Shown here: positions 41,318-53,712 of the stretch, piece by piece | Layout: each line of letters begins with the position of its first letter | Position numbering within the stretch: position 1 is the first letter of the stretch | NCBI RefSeq assembly: GCF_003063545.1 | Contig: NZ_NESD01000001.1 | Span: forward strand, 1 to 64,000 | From: Limnohabitans sp. Jir61 | Lineage (GTDB): Bacteria > Pseudomonadota > Gammaproteobacteria > Burkholderiales > Burkholderiaceae_C | DNA: 64,000 bases | Reading direction: 5' to 3' | Made by a program: the position numbers and the translations under genes | Notes under the pieces: generated by a model | Database searches by the model: none | What the model saw: the letters and a program-made list of their open reading frames with translations, nothing else | What the model was told of the DNA's origin: nothing

Positions 41318-41664
41318 TTTATTCATTCAACAACAAAGCAGCTTCTGTTGAGGCTTCTTTGTTGTTGATCGATATTGATTGATTAACTAGGCTGTTCATT
41401 AAAAATTCATAGAGTAGATATCAGAGTTACTAGCGGAAACTGCACATTCGTAAAGGTTTAGTGCAGACCGTGCCGCTAGTAACATTTTTGATTGCGTCAA
41501 AACGAATATTCAAATTTCAATTTGGATTTCAAGTAATGACGAATGTTCTTTAATAGCGATATTGAAGGATTATTCATATTACGGCATAACGCGACAGGTG
41601 AGAGACCTGTCAAATCAGTCCTTGAAAACAATTTTTGATCTCGAAAGAGGCGTCAAAGTTATAG
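41318..41664 (+). other. Internal spacer between tRNA-Ala and 23S, copy 2
   Basis: Same 347-bp content as the first operon: boxA-like motif at 41394-41405, the long hairpin at 41426-41483, and the small hairpin at 41593-41611. No gene is present. Confidence 0.7.
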
Positions 41665-44540
<2,876 letters not shown>

Positions 44541-44654
44541 TATAACTTTGATCTATTGATCAAGGAAGTTATGCCAAGTGACGCATTCAAAAACAAAATC
44601 TGATATCTCTCTATGAATTCGTTGCCTTGATTCAATCAAGGTGACAACAAGTTA

Positions 44655-44769
44655 TGCCTGATGACCATAGCAAGTTGGTACCACTCCTTCCCATCCCGAA
44701 CAGGACCGTGAAACGACCTAGCGCCGATGATAGTGCGGGTTCCCGTGTGAAAGTAGGACATCGTCAGGC
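44655..44769 (+). rRNA. rrf: 5S ribosomal RNA, copy 2
   Basis: Same as copy 1 except C44718, giving GAAACGACCTAGCGCC. This is the only difference I found between the two operon units. Confidence 0.95.
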
Positions 44770-44784
44770 TATTACAGCCTCAGA

Positions 44785-44814
44785 AACCCCCACTCGACCG
44801 AGTGGGGGTTTTTG
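44785..44814 (+). terminator. Rho-independent terminator of rRNA operon 2
   Basis: The same AACCCCCACTC/GAGTGGGGGTT stem as operon 1, but here followed by a longer T-rich tail (TTTTTGTTTTTG), so termination should be stronger. It ends 15 bp before the stop of the convergent metallo-beta-lactamase-fold gene. Confidence 0.9.
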
Positions 44815-44828
44815 TTTTTGTGCTTCGA

Positions 44829-45782
44829 TTAATTGATGTTGATGATGTATTCATCATCAATTGCGCAAGCGTTACTTTTCTCAAGGCTTTTACACAAGTC
44901 ATAAAACCAAGCTTCAAAACTTTGGCCTGTTGCATACTTATCGGACAATAGCTTTAGGTATTTTGCAGAATCGCCCCAAAGTAAAAACTCATTGATTTTG
45001 ATCTTCTGAAATTCAAGTAATTTAAATTTCAGTAATACCTTTGCTGCGTAGTTTGCATGCTTTTCAGGTGATCGACGAAATTGTTCCAGTCGACTTCTTG
45101 CGCGATCAATTGAGGAAGAAACATCCGTAAAAGCACAACCGTGACCTGGCAAGACCAATTTGGGATCTAACTCTTCAATCGTATTGAGTGTAGATTCGAC
45201 TTCGTCAAACGCACTAAGGCCTTCGATTTCAGGAAAAACTACACCAAAGCCATTTTCCCAAAGTGCATCGGCAGAAATTAAAACGCCATCGACCTCATTG
45301 AAGATGACAACAGAGTTTGGATCATGACCAGGTGCAGCATGAATACGCCAAATTTTCTCGTTGACCGTAACAAAATCGCCATCATGGAGTGAGCCCGTTC
45401 TAGTGAAAGGCGGGCAGTGTTGCCCGGTGGGCTCATACGTGAGTATCTGCGCGTCCCATGTGTCTACAAATTCTGCGTGTCCAGGAGGAATTAGCGTCTT
45501 TAGCGCTGGGTACATGGCTTGAAGATGTGCATTGCCACCACAATGATCACTGTGCAAATGCGTGTTGATGAGCGTGGTCAAAGGCTGATGTTTCAAAGCA
45601 AATGAAACGAGTGCATGCATTTGATCCGCATGAGTCCAATAGCCACTATCGACAAGTACAGCTTGGCTGGCATCTTGTAGCAACACGTTATTTGAGGACA
45701 ACCATCCTCGTTCAAAAAAGGTAACGCCAGCAGGTAATGTGTGCATGATGTGATTTAGAACTTCGCCAGCATAAGCATTCAT
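44829..45782 (-). CDS. Metallo-beta-lactamase-fold hydrolase
   Basis: The ATG at 45782 gives 317 residues; an in-frame TTG at 45806 would add eight. The MBL motif NTHLHSDHCGGNAHL binds zinc, and later ligands are in HAAPGHDPNSV, LISADALWENGF and VLPGHGCAF. The fold is that of glyoxalase II-like or lactonase-like enzymes; the C-terminal 100 residues are helical, as in several thioester hydrolases. The substrate is unknown. Base composition is visibly more AT-rich than the flanking core genes, with many lysine, asparagine and isoleucine codons ending in A or T, suggesting acquisition or relaxed selection. It faces the rRNA terminator. Confidence 0.82.
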   Translation of the reverse strand: MNAYAGEVLNHIMHTLPAGVTFFERGWLSSNNVLLQDASQAVLVDSGYWTHADQMHALVSFALKHQPLTTLINTHLHSDHCGGNAHLQAMYPALKTLIPPGHAEFVDTWDAQILTYEPTGQHCPPFTRTGSLHDGDFVTVNEKIWRIHAAPGHDPNSVVIFNEVDGVLISADALWENGFGVVFPEIEGLSAFDEVESTLNTIEELDPKLVLPGHGCAFTDVSSSIDRARSRLEQFRRSPEKHANYAAKVLLKFKLLEFQKIKINEFLLWGDSAKYLKLLSDKYATGQSFEAWFYDLCKSLEKSNACAIDDEYIININ

Positions 45783-45919
45783 TCTGACAGCAAGCAATAC
45801 AGTCAAGTTTCCTAACTGTGCTGCGCGTTACAGATTGTCAATTTTGTAGATTTAGAGTCGCGGCACTAAAGCCCTGTCAGTCAAAAGCAAGAATAGGGGA
45901 AAACCCGTAGAATTCATGC

Positions 45920-46645
45920 ATGACTTTCGTACAGACTCTTGCAAGAACAACCTTAGAAGGGGGAAGACAAATGCTTCGCTTCACAGGTGTATCCCAAGAG
46001 CAACTCCGCAAAACCGAGGGGGCTTTGATACCAATTGCACCTCTCAGCATCGAACATCTGCCTCATATTTTGAAGCATCTGCTTGCACTGTCTGAGCACG
46101 ACCGATATTTAAGATTTGGCTATACCGCAACAGACGCGCACATTCAGCGCTATGTAGACAACCTGAATTTCGATCGGGATGAAATTTACGGAATTTTCAA
46201 TAGCGAACTTGAAATCATTGCCATGGCGCATCTAGCCTTGATGGAAGAGGCAGGTCGACAATCAAGCTCGGAGTTTGGGGTGTCGGTTTCGGCGCATGCA
46301 CGAGGTCGTGGTTATGGCGCACGTTTGTTTGAGCGAGCAGTCATACACGCGCGCAATGAAAAGGTGTACCAGATGTACATCCATGCCTTGAGCGAAAACG
46401 CTCCCATGATTCGCATCGCCCGTAAAGGTGGCGCGCGAATTGAGCGCGATGGCTCAGAAACAGAGGCCTATTTAAGTCTGCCAAAGCGAAATTTAGACAG
46501 CCGTATGACCGAGTTTGTCGCTGATCAGTACGCTAAAACAAACTACAGCATCAAAGAAGATGCCAAGCGTTTCTGGAACTTCTTGGCAAAAGTCCAAGAA
46601 ATCCGTGAAGGCGTGCGCGACGCACGTCACCAAGCTGCGGAATAA
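45920..46645 (+). CDS. GNAT family N-acetyltransferase
   Basis: This 241-residue protein has a GNAT acetyltransferase domain at about residues 35-190. The acetyl-CoA-binding loop is RGRGYGARLFERAVIHAR, preceded by the beta-strand SSEFGVSVSAHA. A following segment (QMYIHALSENAPMIRIARKGGARIE) matches motif B. The C-terminal 45 residues are helical and charged and not part of the fold. Its acceptor is unknown. It is divergent from the MBL-fold gene (137 bp between starts) and shares its mildly AT-rich composition. A hairpin follows at 46650-46671. Confidence 0.85.
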   Translation: MTFVQTLARTTLEGGRQMLRFTGVSQEQLRKTEGALIPIAPLSIEHLPHILKHLLALSEHDRYLRFGYTATDAHIQRYVDNLNFDRDEIYGIFNSELEIIAMAHLALMEEAGRQSSSEFGVSVSAHARGRGYGARLFERAVIHARNEKVYQMYIHALSENAPMIRIARKGGARIERDGSETEAYLSLPKRNLDSRMTEFVADQYAKTNYSIKEDAKRFWNFLAKVQEIREGVRDARHQAAE

Positions 46646-46649
46646 GTGA

Positions 46650-46671
46650 ATAGCCCATCTATATGGGCTAT
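46650..46671 (+). terminator. Hairpin after the GNAT gene
   Basis: ATAGCCCAT (46650-46658) and ATGGGCTAT (46663-46671) form a perfect 9-bp stem with a CTAT loop, 4 bases after the stop. No T-run follows, so it may be a weak terminator or an mRNA end-protection element. Confidence 0.5.
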
Positions 46672-46713
46672 GCTTAAGGCTTGTGAGACTCCCGCAGCAC
46701 ATGCTGCAACACT

Positions 46714-47598
46714 GTGATACCCCCGCAATCCCGAGAGAAAGAAAACCAAGACAAACGTGGCTATTGGCAACGCTTGGTAGAGTTCATACACCCTGGTCCA
46801 GATTCCCGCGAAGAGTTACTTGACGCGCTTTCTGACGCTGAGGATAACCAAGTCATCGGTGCGGAAAGCCGCTTGATGCTCGAAGGCGTGTTGCGCATGG
46901 CCGATCTGACAGCGGGCCAGGTCATGGTGGCTGCACCTCGCATGGACCTCATCAATTTAGATGCGCCAATAGAGGAGTCGCTTCACAAGGTCATCGACAC
47001 GGGGCACTCACGTTTTCCTGTCTACGAAGGCGAGCGCGATAACTTGGTGGGCATCTTGCTCGCGAAAGACTTGCTGAAGCTGCAACGCGCACCTTCTCTG
47101 AATATCCGAACATTGTTAAGGCCCCCTGTCTTTATCCCAGAAAGCAAAGGTCTCAATGATTTATTGCGCGAGTTTCGCAACACGCGCAATCACATGGCAT
47201 TGGTCGTTGATGAATTTGGACGCATTGCAGGACTTATCACGATTGAAGACGTCCTAGAGCAAATCGTGGGCGATATTGAAGATGAATTTGACAGCCAAGA
47301 AGATGTGGGCGATATCTTTGCGTTGGCCGATCACACTTATCGCGTCAGTGGGGATGCATCGCTTGAGCGCGTAGGCGAGGCATTTGGCACGCACCTCGAA
47401 GTAACCGCTGCAGAAGAGTCCGATGACACCCACTTTGACACCATCGGTGGATTTATTGCGCATGCCATGGGTCATGTGCCGCGCCGCGGCGAGCACTTTG
47501 AAATCAATAAATTACGTTTTGAAGTCTTGCACACGCGTGGTGGCGCTGTGAAGTGGTTCAAGGTTTATCCGGCACCAGAAGAAAAAACGCCGCAATAA
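46714..47598 (+). CDS. corC: CorC/HlyC family transporter-associated protein
   Basis: This 294-residue protein has no membrane span. Residues about 65-190 hold two CBS domains (VMVAAPRMDLINLD; SRFPVYEGERDNLVGILLAKDLL; ALVVDEFGRIAGLITIEDVLEQIVGDIEDE). The C-terminal 85 residues are the CorC_HlyC domain (TYRVSGDASLERVGEAFG; DTIGGFIAHAMGHVPRRGE). In gammaproteobacteria CorC is linked to magnesium and cobalt efflux; the mechanism is not settled. GTG at 46714 is the start. It precedes lnt by 3 bp, the usual pairing in Burkholderiales, suggesting joint expression. Confidence 0.9.
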   Translation: MIPPQSREKENQDKRGYWQRLVEFIHPGPDSREELLDALSDAEDNQVIGAESRLMLEGVLRMADLTAGQVMVAAPRMDLINLDAPIEESLHKVIDTGHSRFPVYEGERDNLVGILLAKDLLKLQRAPSLNIRTLLRPPVFIPESKGLNDLLREFRNTRNHMALVVDEFGRIAGLITIEDVLEQIVGDIEDEFDSQEDVGDIFALADHTYRVSGDASLERVGEAFGTHLEVTAAEESDDTHFDTIGGFIAHAMGHVPRRGEHFEINKLRFEVLHTRGGAVKWFKVYPAPEEKTPQ

Positions 47599-47601
47599 GG
47601 C

Positions 47602-49236
47602 ATGCAAGACAACGCGCAAGCATTCAAGGCATGGCCCATCAGCCTGAACGCAACAACGGTGTTGCTGATGGCCGGTATTGCGCAAGCGCTGTCACTTGCA
47701 TGGCCGTTCGAGGGCGCATACAAAGGCGAAGCGCAAGGGTGGTTGCAATTGGTGAGCTTGGGCATTCTTGCCTACCAACTTGATCGCAGCAATTCAATCA
47801 AGCAGGCATTCGCCAAAACGTGGGTGTTTTCTTTGGCGTGGTTAGCAGGCAGTTTCTGGTGGTTGTTTGTTTCAATGCATCTATACGGTGGCTTGCCCGC
47901 GCCCATTGCTGTATCGGCTGTTATCTTGCTCGCTGCAGGCTTGTCGTTGTTCTACGGCTTTGCCGCATTGGCGTATCACATCGTGTGCAAAACGGGCGTA
48001 GGCGTTTTGCCTCGCGCTTGTACTTTTGCTGCAGTTTGGTCATTGGCCGAAATGGTGCGCGGCACTCTGTGGACGGGCTTCCCATGGGGTGCAGCGGGCT
48101 ACGCACATGTCGACAGCATGCTGCAACACTGGGCACCATGGGCCGGTGTCTATGGTTTGTGTGCAGTATCTGCATTCATTGCCATGGCGGCGGCGGCCGA
48201 AAGGAAAGACAGCCGTCCCGCAACACGCTCAACGCAAATGTCAATTGTTGTCAGCGTGTTGGTGCTTGGCTACACCTGGTTCACATCTCCAAGCCAAAGC
48301 ACGAATGAAGGGGCGCACTCAGCGAGCCCTATCAGCGTGACTTTGTTGCAAGGCAACATTCCACAAGATTTGAAGTTTGGCGAAGGCGTCAACCGCGCTC
48401 TGAGTGACTACCGCGAAGCCTTGTTATCAAGCGCCAGTGATCTCACGGTCACACCCGAAACAGCAATCCCACTCATCCAGCAACAATTGCCCGATCGTTA
48501 TTGGACAGAGCTGGAAAACCATTTCAGCAAAGGCTCACAAGCCGCCCTGATTGGTTTGCCATTGGCCACAAGAAGCGAACAAGCTCAGCTGCAGTACAGC
48601 AACTCAGCCATTGCGCTGATGCCGCAAGCCACCCCCGCGTCCACTGCCAGCTACCAATACGACAAACACCACCTCGTGCCCTTCGGTGAATTTGTGCCGC
48701 CACTTTTTCAGTGGTTTGTTAGCTTGATGAACATCCCCTTGGGCGATTTCACCCGTGGCGATGTCGCCCAACCGAGCTTCGTTTTCAAAGGCGAACGGAT
48801 CGCCCCCAATATTTGCTATGAAGATTTGTTTGGCGAAGAGTTGGCTCGCAGCTTTGCCGATCCAGACAAAGCCCCCACCTTGATGGTCAACCTCAGCAAC
48901 ATCGCGTGGTTTGGCGACACCGTGGCCATTGACCAGCATTTGAATATCTCGCGTATGCGTGCCTTAGAGCTTGGACGCCCCATGCTGCGCGCCACCAACA
49001 CGGGCGCTACCGCCATCATCAATGCCCAAGGCCAAGTCACGCACCGCCTGCCCAGTGCCGTGCAAGGCGTCTTGACCGCAGAGGTTTATGGCGTGCATGG
49101 AGCCATCACGCCTTATGCCCAATGGGTGTCAGTTTTGGGGCTTTGGCCGCTGGCAGGCTTGGCGGTATTGACCTTATTGATCGTCGCCACCATGGCGCAT
49201 GCATCTAGGCACGGCCAGAGGCGTTTCGGCCCGTAA
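47602..49236 (+). CDS. lnt: Apolipoprotein N-acyltransferase
   Basis: Lnt adds the third acyl chain to the N-terminal cysteine of lipoproteins in the inner membrane. It is 544 residues, with an N-terminal bundle of about six spans (to about residue 235), a periplasmic nitrilase-like domain and a final C-terminal span near 505-530. The catalytic triad is visible: E286 in TVTPETAIPL, K355 in YDKHHLVPFGEFVPP, and C405 in APNICYEDLFGE. It starts 3 bp after corC. The next gene, glyQ, begins 64 bp later. Confidence 0.95.
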   Translation: MQDNAQAFKAWPISLNATTVLLMAGIAQALSLAWPFEGAYKGEAQGWLQLVSLGILAYQLDRSNSIKQAFAKTWVFSLAWLAGSFWWLFVSMHLYGGLPAPIAVSAVILLAAGLSLFYGFAALAYHIVCKTGVGVLPRACTFAAVWSLAEMVRGTLWTGFPWGAAGYAHVDSMLQHWAPWAGVYGLCAVSAFIAMAAAAERKDSRPATRSTQMSIVVSVLVLGYTWFTSPSQSTNEGAHSASPISVTLLQGNIPQDLKFGEGVNRALSDYREALLSSASDLTVTPETAIPLIQQQLPDRYWTELENHFSKGSQAALIGLPLATRSEQAQLQYSNSAIALMPQATPASTASYQYDKHHLVPFGEFVPPLFQWFVSLMNIPLGDFTRGDVAQPSFVFKGERIAPNICYEDLFGEELARSFADPDKAPTLMVNLSNIAWFGDTVAIDQHLNISRMRALELGRPMLRATNTGATAIINAQGQVTHRLPSAVQGVLTAEVYGVHGAITPYAQWVSVLGLWPLAGLAVLTLLIVATMAHASRHGQRRFGP

Positions 49237-49300
49237 AATCAGAGGTTTGCGGGCGTATTGACCTGCAGCCTAAATTGCCAGCGTCTGCTGGCCACTTTGC

Positions 49301-50206
49301 ATGCTGACTTTTCAAGAAATCATTCTCACACTCCAGTCCTATTGGGCCAAGCAAGGCTGTGCATTGCTGCAGCCCATCGACATGGAGGTCGGTGCGGGCA
49401 CCTCGCACACAGCCACGTTCTTGCGCGCCTTGGGTCCAGAGCCTTGGAAGGCTGCTTATGTGCAACCTAGCCGTCGCCCCAAAGATGGCCGCTATGGCGA
49501 GAACCCCAACCGCTTGCAGCACTACTACCAATACCAAGTGGTGTTGAAGCCCGCGCCCAGCAACATTTTGGAGCTGTATTTGGGCTCGCTCGAAGCACTC
49601 GGTTTTGACCTCAAGAAAAACGACATCCGCTTCGTCGAAGACGATTGGGAAAATCCAACCTTAGGCGCATGGGGCTTGGGTTGGGAAGTTTGGCTCAACG
49701 GCATGGAAGTCACGCAGTTCACCTACTTCCAGCAAGTGGGCGGCATTGACTGCAAGCCCATTACTGGCGAGATCACCTACGGCCTAGAACGCTTGGCCAT
49801 GTATCTCCAAGGCGTGGACAACGTCTACAACCTGCAATGGACCGATGGCCTCACCTATGGCGACGTGTACAAACAAAACGAAGTGGAGCAATCCACCTAC
49901 AACTTCGAGCACAGCGATGCCGAGTTCTTGTTCACCGCTTTTGGCGCGCACGAGAAACAAGCTCAACACCTCATGGGTGCACAGCTCGCATTGCCTGCGT
50001 ATGAGCAAGTGCTCAAAGCCGCGCACACATTCAACTTGCTCGACGCCCGTGGCGCCATCAGCGTGACCGAGCGTGCCGCCTACATTGGCCGCATCCGCAA
50101 CTTGGCGCGCGCCGTGGCGCAAAGCTATTACGAGAGCCGTGAGCGTTTGGGCTTCCCCATGGCCCCGCGCGAGTGGGTGGAACAAATGCCAAAGAAGACC
50201 GCTTGA
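49301..50206 (+). CDS. glyQ: Glycyl-tRNA synthetase alpha subunit
   Basis: GlyQ is the catalytic subunit of the alpha2-beta2 glycyl-tRNA synthetase. It is 301 residues, the family norm, with the start ATG at 49301 giving [20 protein letters not shown]. Class II motif elements are seen: [42 protein letters not shown] and [25 protein letters not shown] is motif 3, with the ATP-binding arginine. glyS follows after 17 bp, so the two subunits are made together. Confidence 0.97.
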   Translation: MLTFQEIILTLQSYWAKQGCALLQPIDMEVGAGTSHTATFLRALGPEPWKAAYVQPSRRPKDGRYGENPNRLQHYYQYQVVLKPAPSNILELYLGSLEALGFDLKKNDIRFVEDDWENPTLGAWGLGWEVWLNGMEVTQFTYFQQVGGIDCKPITGEITYGLERLAMYLQGVDNVYNLQWTDGLTYGDVYKQNEVEQSTYNFEHSDAEFLFTAFGAHEKQAQHLMGAQLALPAYEQVLKAAHTFNLLDARGAISVTERAAYIGRIRNLARAVAQSYYESRERLGFPMAPREWVEQMPKKTA

Positions 50207-50223
50207 GCGTAGGACACAAGAAC

Positions 50224-52353
50224 ATGACGACACAAAACCTACTCATCGAACTCTTCGTGGAAGAGTTGCCTCCTAAGGCTTTGCAAAAACTCGGCGATGC
50301 TTTTTCTAGCGTGCTGTTTGACCAACTCAAAGTCCAAGGCTTGACTGCCACTAATTCAGTCGTGACAGCCTACGCCTCACCACGCCGATTGGCCGCACAC
50401 ATCACCGCGGTGTCGGCATTGGCTGCTGACAAAGCCGTGCAGCAAAAACTCATGCCCGTCACCGTGGGTTTGGATGCCAGTGGCAACGCCACCCCCGCCT
50501 TGCTGAAAAAGCTGCAAGCCTTGGGCGCAGGCCCTGAGGCCGTGGCCCAACTCAAACGCGCGCCCGATGGCAAAGCAGAAGCCTTGTTTTACGACAGCAT
50601 CGTCAAAGGCGCGAGTTTGGCCGATGGCCTGCAAAAAGCCTTGAGCGAAGCCATCGCCAAATTGCCCATTCCCAAAGTGATGAGCTACCAGCTCGAAACT
50701 GACTGTGAATTGCCAGGCTGGAGCAGCGTCAACTTCGTGCGCCCCGCGCACAGCTTGATCGCCTTGCATGGCAGCACCGTGGTGCCTGTCAAAGCCTTGG
50801 GCTTGACCGCTGGCAACAGCACACAAGGCCACCGCTTTGAAGCCAAGGTGTCGCCCGTCGTGTTGGTCAATGCCGATATGTACGCAGAGACACTGGCCAA
50901 AGACGGCGCTGTCATCGCCAGCTTCACCGAGCGCCGTGCTGAGATTGCACGTCAACTCGAAGCCGCCGCAGCCAAAGTTGGCGGCGGTGTGAAAGCGATT
51001 GACGATGCAGCATTGCTCGACGAAGTCACCGCCCTGGTCGAACGCCCCAACGTGTTGGTGTGTGAGTTCGAAAAGCAATTCCTCGACGTGCCGCAAGAGT
51101 GCCTCATCCTCACGATGAAGGCAAACCAAAAATACTTCCCGTTACTCGACGCAGCCGGCAAGCTCACCAACAAGTTCTTGGTAGTCAGCAACATCACGCC
51201 CGATGACGCGTCTGCTGTGACGGGCGGCAACGAACGTGTGGTGCGCCCTCGTTTGGCCGATGCCAAATTCTTCTTTGACCAAGACCGCAAAAAAACACTC
51301 GCTTCGCGCGTGGATGGTTTGGCCAAGGTGGTGTATCACAACAAACTCGGCACGCAAGGCGAGCGCACCGACCGCGTGTGCGCCATTGCCAAAGGCATCG
51401 CGGCCTTGTTGCCACAAGCCAAAGACGCAGCCTTTGTGCAAGCCGTCGACACCGCTGCACAGCTGGCCAAAACAGATTTGCTCACCGACATGGTGGGCGA
51501 GTTCCCCGAGTTGCAAGGCATCATGGGCGGCTACTACGCCCGTCACGATGGTTTGGGCGAGGATGTGGCGCAAGCCATTGAAGACCACTACAAGCCACGC
51601 TTTGCTGGAGACGAATTGCCACGCAACACGGTGGGCGTGGTGGTGGCTTTGGCCGACAAGTTAGAGACCTTGGTGGGCATGTTTGGTATTGGCAACTTGC
51701 CAACGGGCGACAAAGATCCGTTTGCTTTGCGTCGTCACGCCTTGGGCGTGGTGCGTATGTTGAGCGAAGCTAATTTGGATGTGGGATTGGATGCGTTGAT
51801 TGCACAAGCCATTCCCACATTCGGCGACAAGATCACTGACCCCGCTGCCGCTTTGTCCTTATTCATTTACGACCGCCTCTCAGGCGGTCTGCGCGAACAA
51901 GGCTACTCGGCTCAAGAAGTCGAAGCCGTGTTGGCCTTGCGCCCACAACGCTTGACGGACGTGAGCAAACGTCTGGAAGCTGTTCGCGCCTTCGCCGCAT
52001 TGCCTGAAGCCTCAGCCTTGGCGGCCGCCAACAAACGCATCGGCAACGTGCTCAAAAAAGCAGGCGAGGTCGATGCACACGTCAACACCGCCTTGTTCAA
52101 AGAAGATGCCGAGCAAGCGCTGTACACAGTCATGCAAAAGCTGCTGCCCGAGTCCGAGGCGCAGTTCAACGCGGGCGACTACACCGCCTCGTTGCAAACC
52201 TTGGCCACTTTGCGCTCGCCCGTCGATGCGTTCTTTGATGATGTCATGGTGAATGCCGAAGAGATGGACTTGCGTTTGAACCGCCAAGGCATGCTCAAGA
52301 AGTTGCACGAAGCCATGAATCGCGTGGCTGATTTGTCCGCCCTCGCTTCTTAA
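50224..52353 (+). CDS. glyS: Glycyl-tRNA synthetase beta subunit
   Basis: GlyS binds tRNA-Gly and completes the heterotetrameric enzyme. The ATG at 50224, behind an AGGAC site, gives 709 residues starting MTTQNLLIELFVEELPPKAL. The frame is open further upstream inside glyQ, but only this start matches the family. Conserved stretches include FVRPAHSLIALHG, DVPQECLILTMKANQKYFP, GGNERVVRPRLADAKFFFDQDRKK as parts of the HD-like core, and the C-terminal anticodon-binding domain from about residue 590 (PVDAFFDDVMVNAEEMDLRLNR). gmhB follows 9 bp later. Confidence 0.96.
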   Translation: MTTQNLLIELFVEELPPKALQKLGDAFSSVLFDQLKVQGLTATNSVVTAYASPRRLAAHITAVSALAADKAVQQKLMPVTVGLDASGNATPALLKKLQALGAGPEAVAQLKRAPDGKAEALFYDSIVKGASLADGLQKALSEAIAKLPIPKVMSYQLETDCELPGWSSVNFVRPAHSLIALHGSTVVPVKALGLTAGNSTQGHRFEAKVSPVVLVNADMYAETLAKDGAVIASFTERRAEIARQLEAAAAKVGGGVKAIDDAALLDEVTALVERPNVLVCEFEKQFLDVPQECLILTMKANQKYFPLLDAAGKLTNKFLVVSNITPDDASAVTGGNERVVRPRLADAKFFFDQDRKKTLASRVDGLAKVVYHNKLGTQGERTDRVCAIAKGIAALLPQAKDAAFVQAVDTAAQLAKTDLLTDMVGEFPELQGIMGGYYARHDGLGEDVAQAIEDHYKPRFAGDELPRNTVGVVVALADKLETLVGMFGIGNLPTGDKDPFALRRHALGVVRMLSEANLDVGLDALIAQAIPTFGDKITDPAAALSLFIYDRLSGGLREQGYSAQEVEAVLALRPQRLTDVSKRLEAVRAFAALPEASALAAANKRIGNVLKKAGEVDAHVNTALFKEDAEQALYTVMQKLLPESEAQFNAGDYTASLQTLATLRSPVDAFFDDVMVNAEEMDLRLNRQGMLKKLHEAMNRVADLSALAS

Positions 52354-52362
52354 AGCTCAGAC

Positions 52363-52956
52363 ATGCAAACCAAACTCGTCATCCTCGACCGCGACGGCAC
52401 GATCAACCAAGACAGCGACGACTACGTCAAGTCGGCCGATGAGTGGATTGCATTGCCAGACGCGCTCGAAGCAATTGCGCGTTTGAACCATGCGGGCTGG
52501 CACGTGGTGGTGGCGTCTAACCAATCTGGCCTAGGCCGTGGTTTGTTTGATGTCGCAGCTTTGAACGCCATGCACACCAAGATGCACAAGCTCTTGGCTG
52601 CTGCGGGTGGCCGCATCGACGCCGTGTTTTATTGCCCGCACAGCCCAGAGGAAACATGCAACTGTCGCAAGCCCTTACCTGGCCTGTACGAGCAAATCGG
52701 TGAGCGCTACGGCATGGGCCTCAAAGGCGTGCACACCGTGGGTGATTCGCTGCGCGATTTGCAAGCAGGTGCTGCTGTCGGTTGCGCCACTCACTTGGTG
52801 CACACAGGCAAAGGCGAAAAGCTCAAGGGCCAGCCACTGCCTTCAGACTTCCCTCAAGGCACTGTGGCACACGATGACCTCAGCGCATTTGCAGACTGGT
52901 TGCTTGCTCAGTCCGAGCCCGCGGCCAAAACCAACAAAGCAGGAGCCCACGCATGA
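52363..52956 (+). CDS. gmhB: D-glycero-beta-D-manno-heptose 1,7-bisphosphate 7-phosphatase
   Basis: GmhB removes the 7-phosphate from heptose bisphosphate in the pathway to ADP-heptose for the lipopolysaccharide core. The 197-residue HAD-superfamily protein has motif I LDRDGTIN (nucleophile and acid Asp), motif II VASNQSGLGRG, and GDSLRDLQAG as motif IV. The zinc-binding loop CPHSPEETCNCRKP provides the Cys/His ligands typical of GmhB. Its stop overlaps the next start (ATGA), so it is coupled to plsC. Nearby envelope genes fit the role. Confidence 0.92.
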   Translation: MQTKLVILDRDGTINQDSDDYVKSADEWIALPDALEAIARLNHAGWHVVVASNQSGLGRGLFDVAALNAMHTKMHKLLAAAGGRIDAVFYCPHSPEETCNCRKPLPGLYEQIGERYGMGLKGVHTVGDSLRDLQAGAAVGCATHLVHTGKGEKLKGQPLPSDFPQGTVAHDDLSAFADWLLAQSEPAAKTNKAGAHA

Positions 52957-53702
52957 TCGCCATGCTCCGTTCGACGTTGCACATGGCGTTCATGTTCGTC
53001 ACCGTCATCCCTTACACCTTGCTCATCTTGCTGGCGCGTGTGTTGGGTGCCAAGGGCAACGTGCGTTACGCCTTTGCACAAAAGTGGCTCACGCTCAGCA
53101 TCGATGCTGCACGCGTCCTCATGGGCATTCGTTACCAAGTGCAAGGCCAAGAAAACCTGCCTGTGGGTGAAACCAGCCCCGCCATTTTGTTGGTCAAGCA
53201 TCAGTCCACATACGAGACGTTTTTGATGCCGGCCATCATGCCGCACCCTTTGGCCTATGTGTTCAAAAAAGAACTGCTGTATGTGCCGTTCTTTGGTTGG
53301 TCCATTGGCAGCTTGGACATGATCCACATCGACCGCAGCCAACGCGCCAAAGCGTTTGCCAAAGTGGTGGAGCAGGGACAGGCTTTGCTCGACAGAGGTG
53401 TGTGGGTCATCATGTTTCCAGAAGGCACGCGCATCCCACGTGGTGAACGCGGCAGCTACAAAACAGGCGGCACACGTTTGGCCATTGCGACAGGCGCACC
53501 GGTCATTCCAATTGCGGTGACCTCAGCCAAATGCTGGCCACGTAAAGCCTTCATCAAGACGCCCGGTGTGGTCGATGTATCAATTGGCAAGCCAATTCCT
53601 AGCGTCGGTCGCGATGCGGAGGAGTTGATGCGCGAAGTCGAAACGTGGATCGAAGCTGAAATGCACCGCCTCGACCCCGAGGCCTACGTCGGCCAACACT
53701 GA
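52953..53702 (+). CDS. plsC: 1-acyl-sn-glycerol-3-phosphate acyltransferase
   Basis: PlsC makes phosphatidic acid by acylating the 2-position of lysophosphatidic acid at the inner membrane. The 249-residue protein has an N-terminal span (about 5-27). The acyltransferase motif I is KHQSTYETF (HX4E form); motif II-like residues are in KELLYVPFFGWSIGSLDMIHIDR, and motif III is FPEGTRIPRGE. IPIAVTSAKCWPRKAF near residue 188 is motif IV. It overlaps gmhB by 4 bp and precedes the YgjP-like gene by 10 bp. Confidence 0.92.
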   Translation: MIAMLRSTLHMAFMFVTVIPYTLLILLARVLGAKGNVRYAFAQKWLTLSIDAARVLMGIRYQVQGQENLPVGETSPAILLVKHQSTYETFLMPAIMPHPLAYVFKKELLYVPFFGWSIGSLDMIHIDRSQRAKAFAKVVEQGQALLDRGVWVIMFPEGTRIPRGERGSYKTGGTRLAIATGAPVIPIAVTSAKCWPRKAFIKTPGVVDVSIGKPIPSVGRDAEELMREVETWIEAEMHRLDPEAYVGQH

Positions 53703-53712
53703 GCCCACACGC

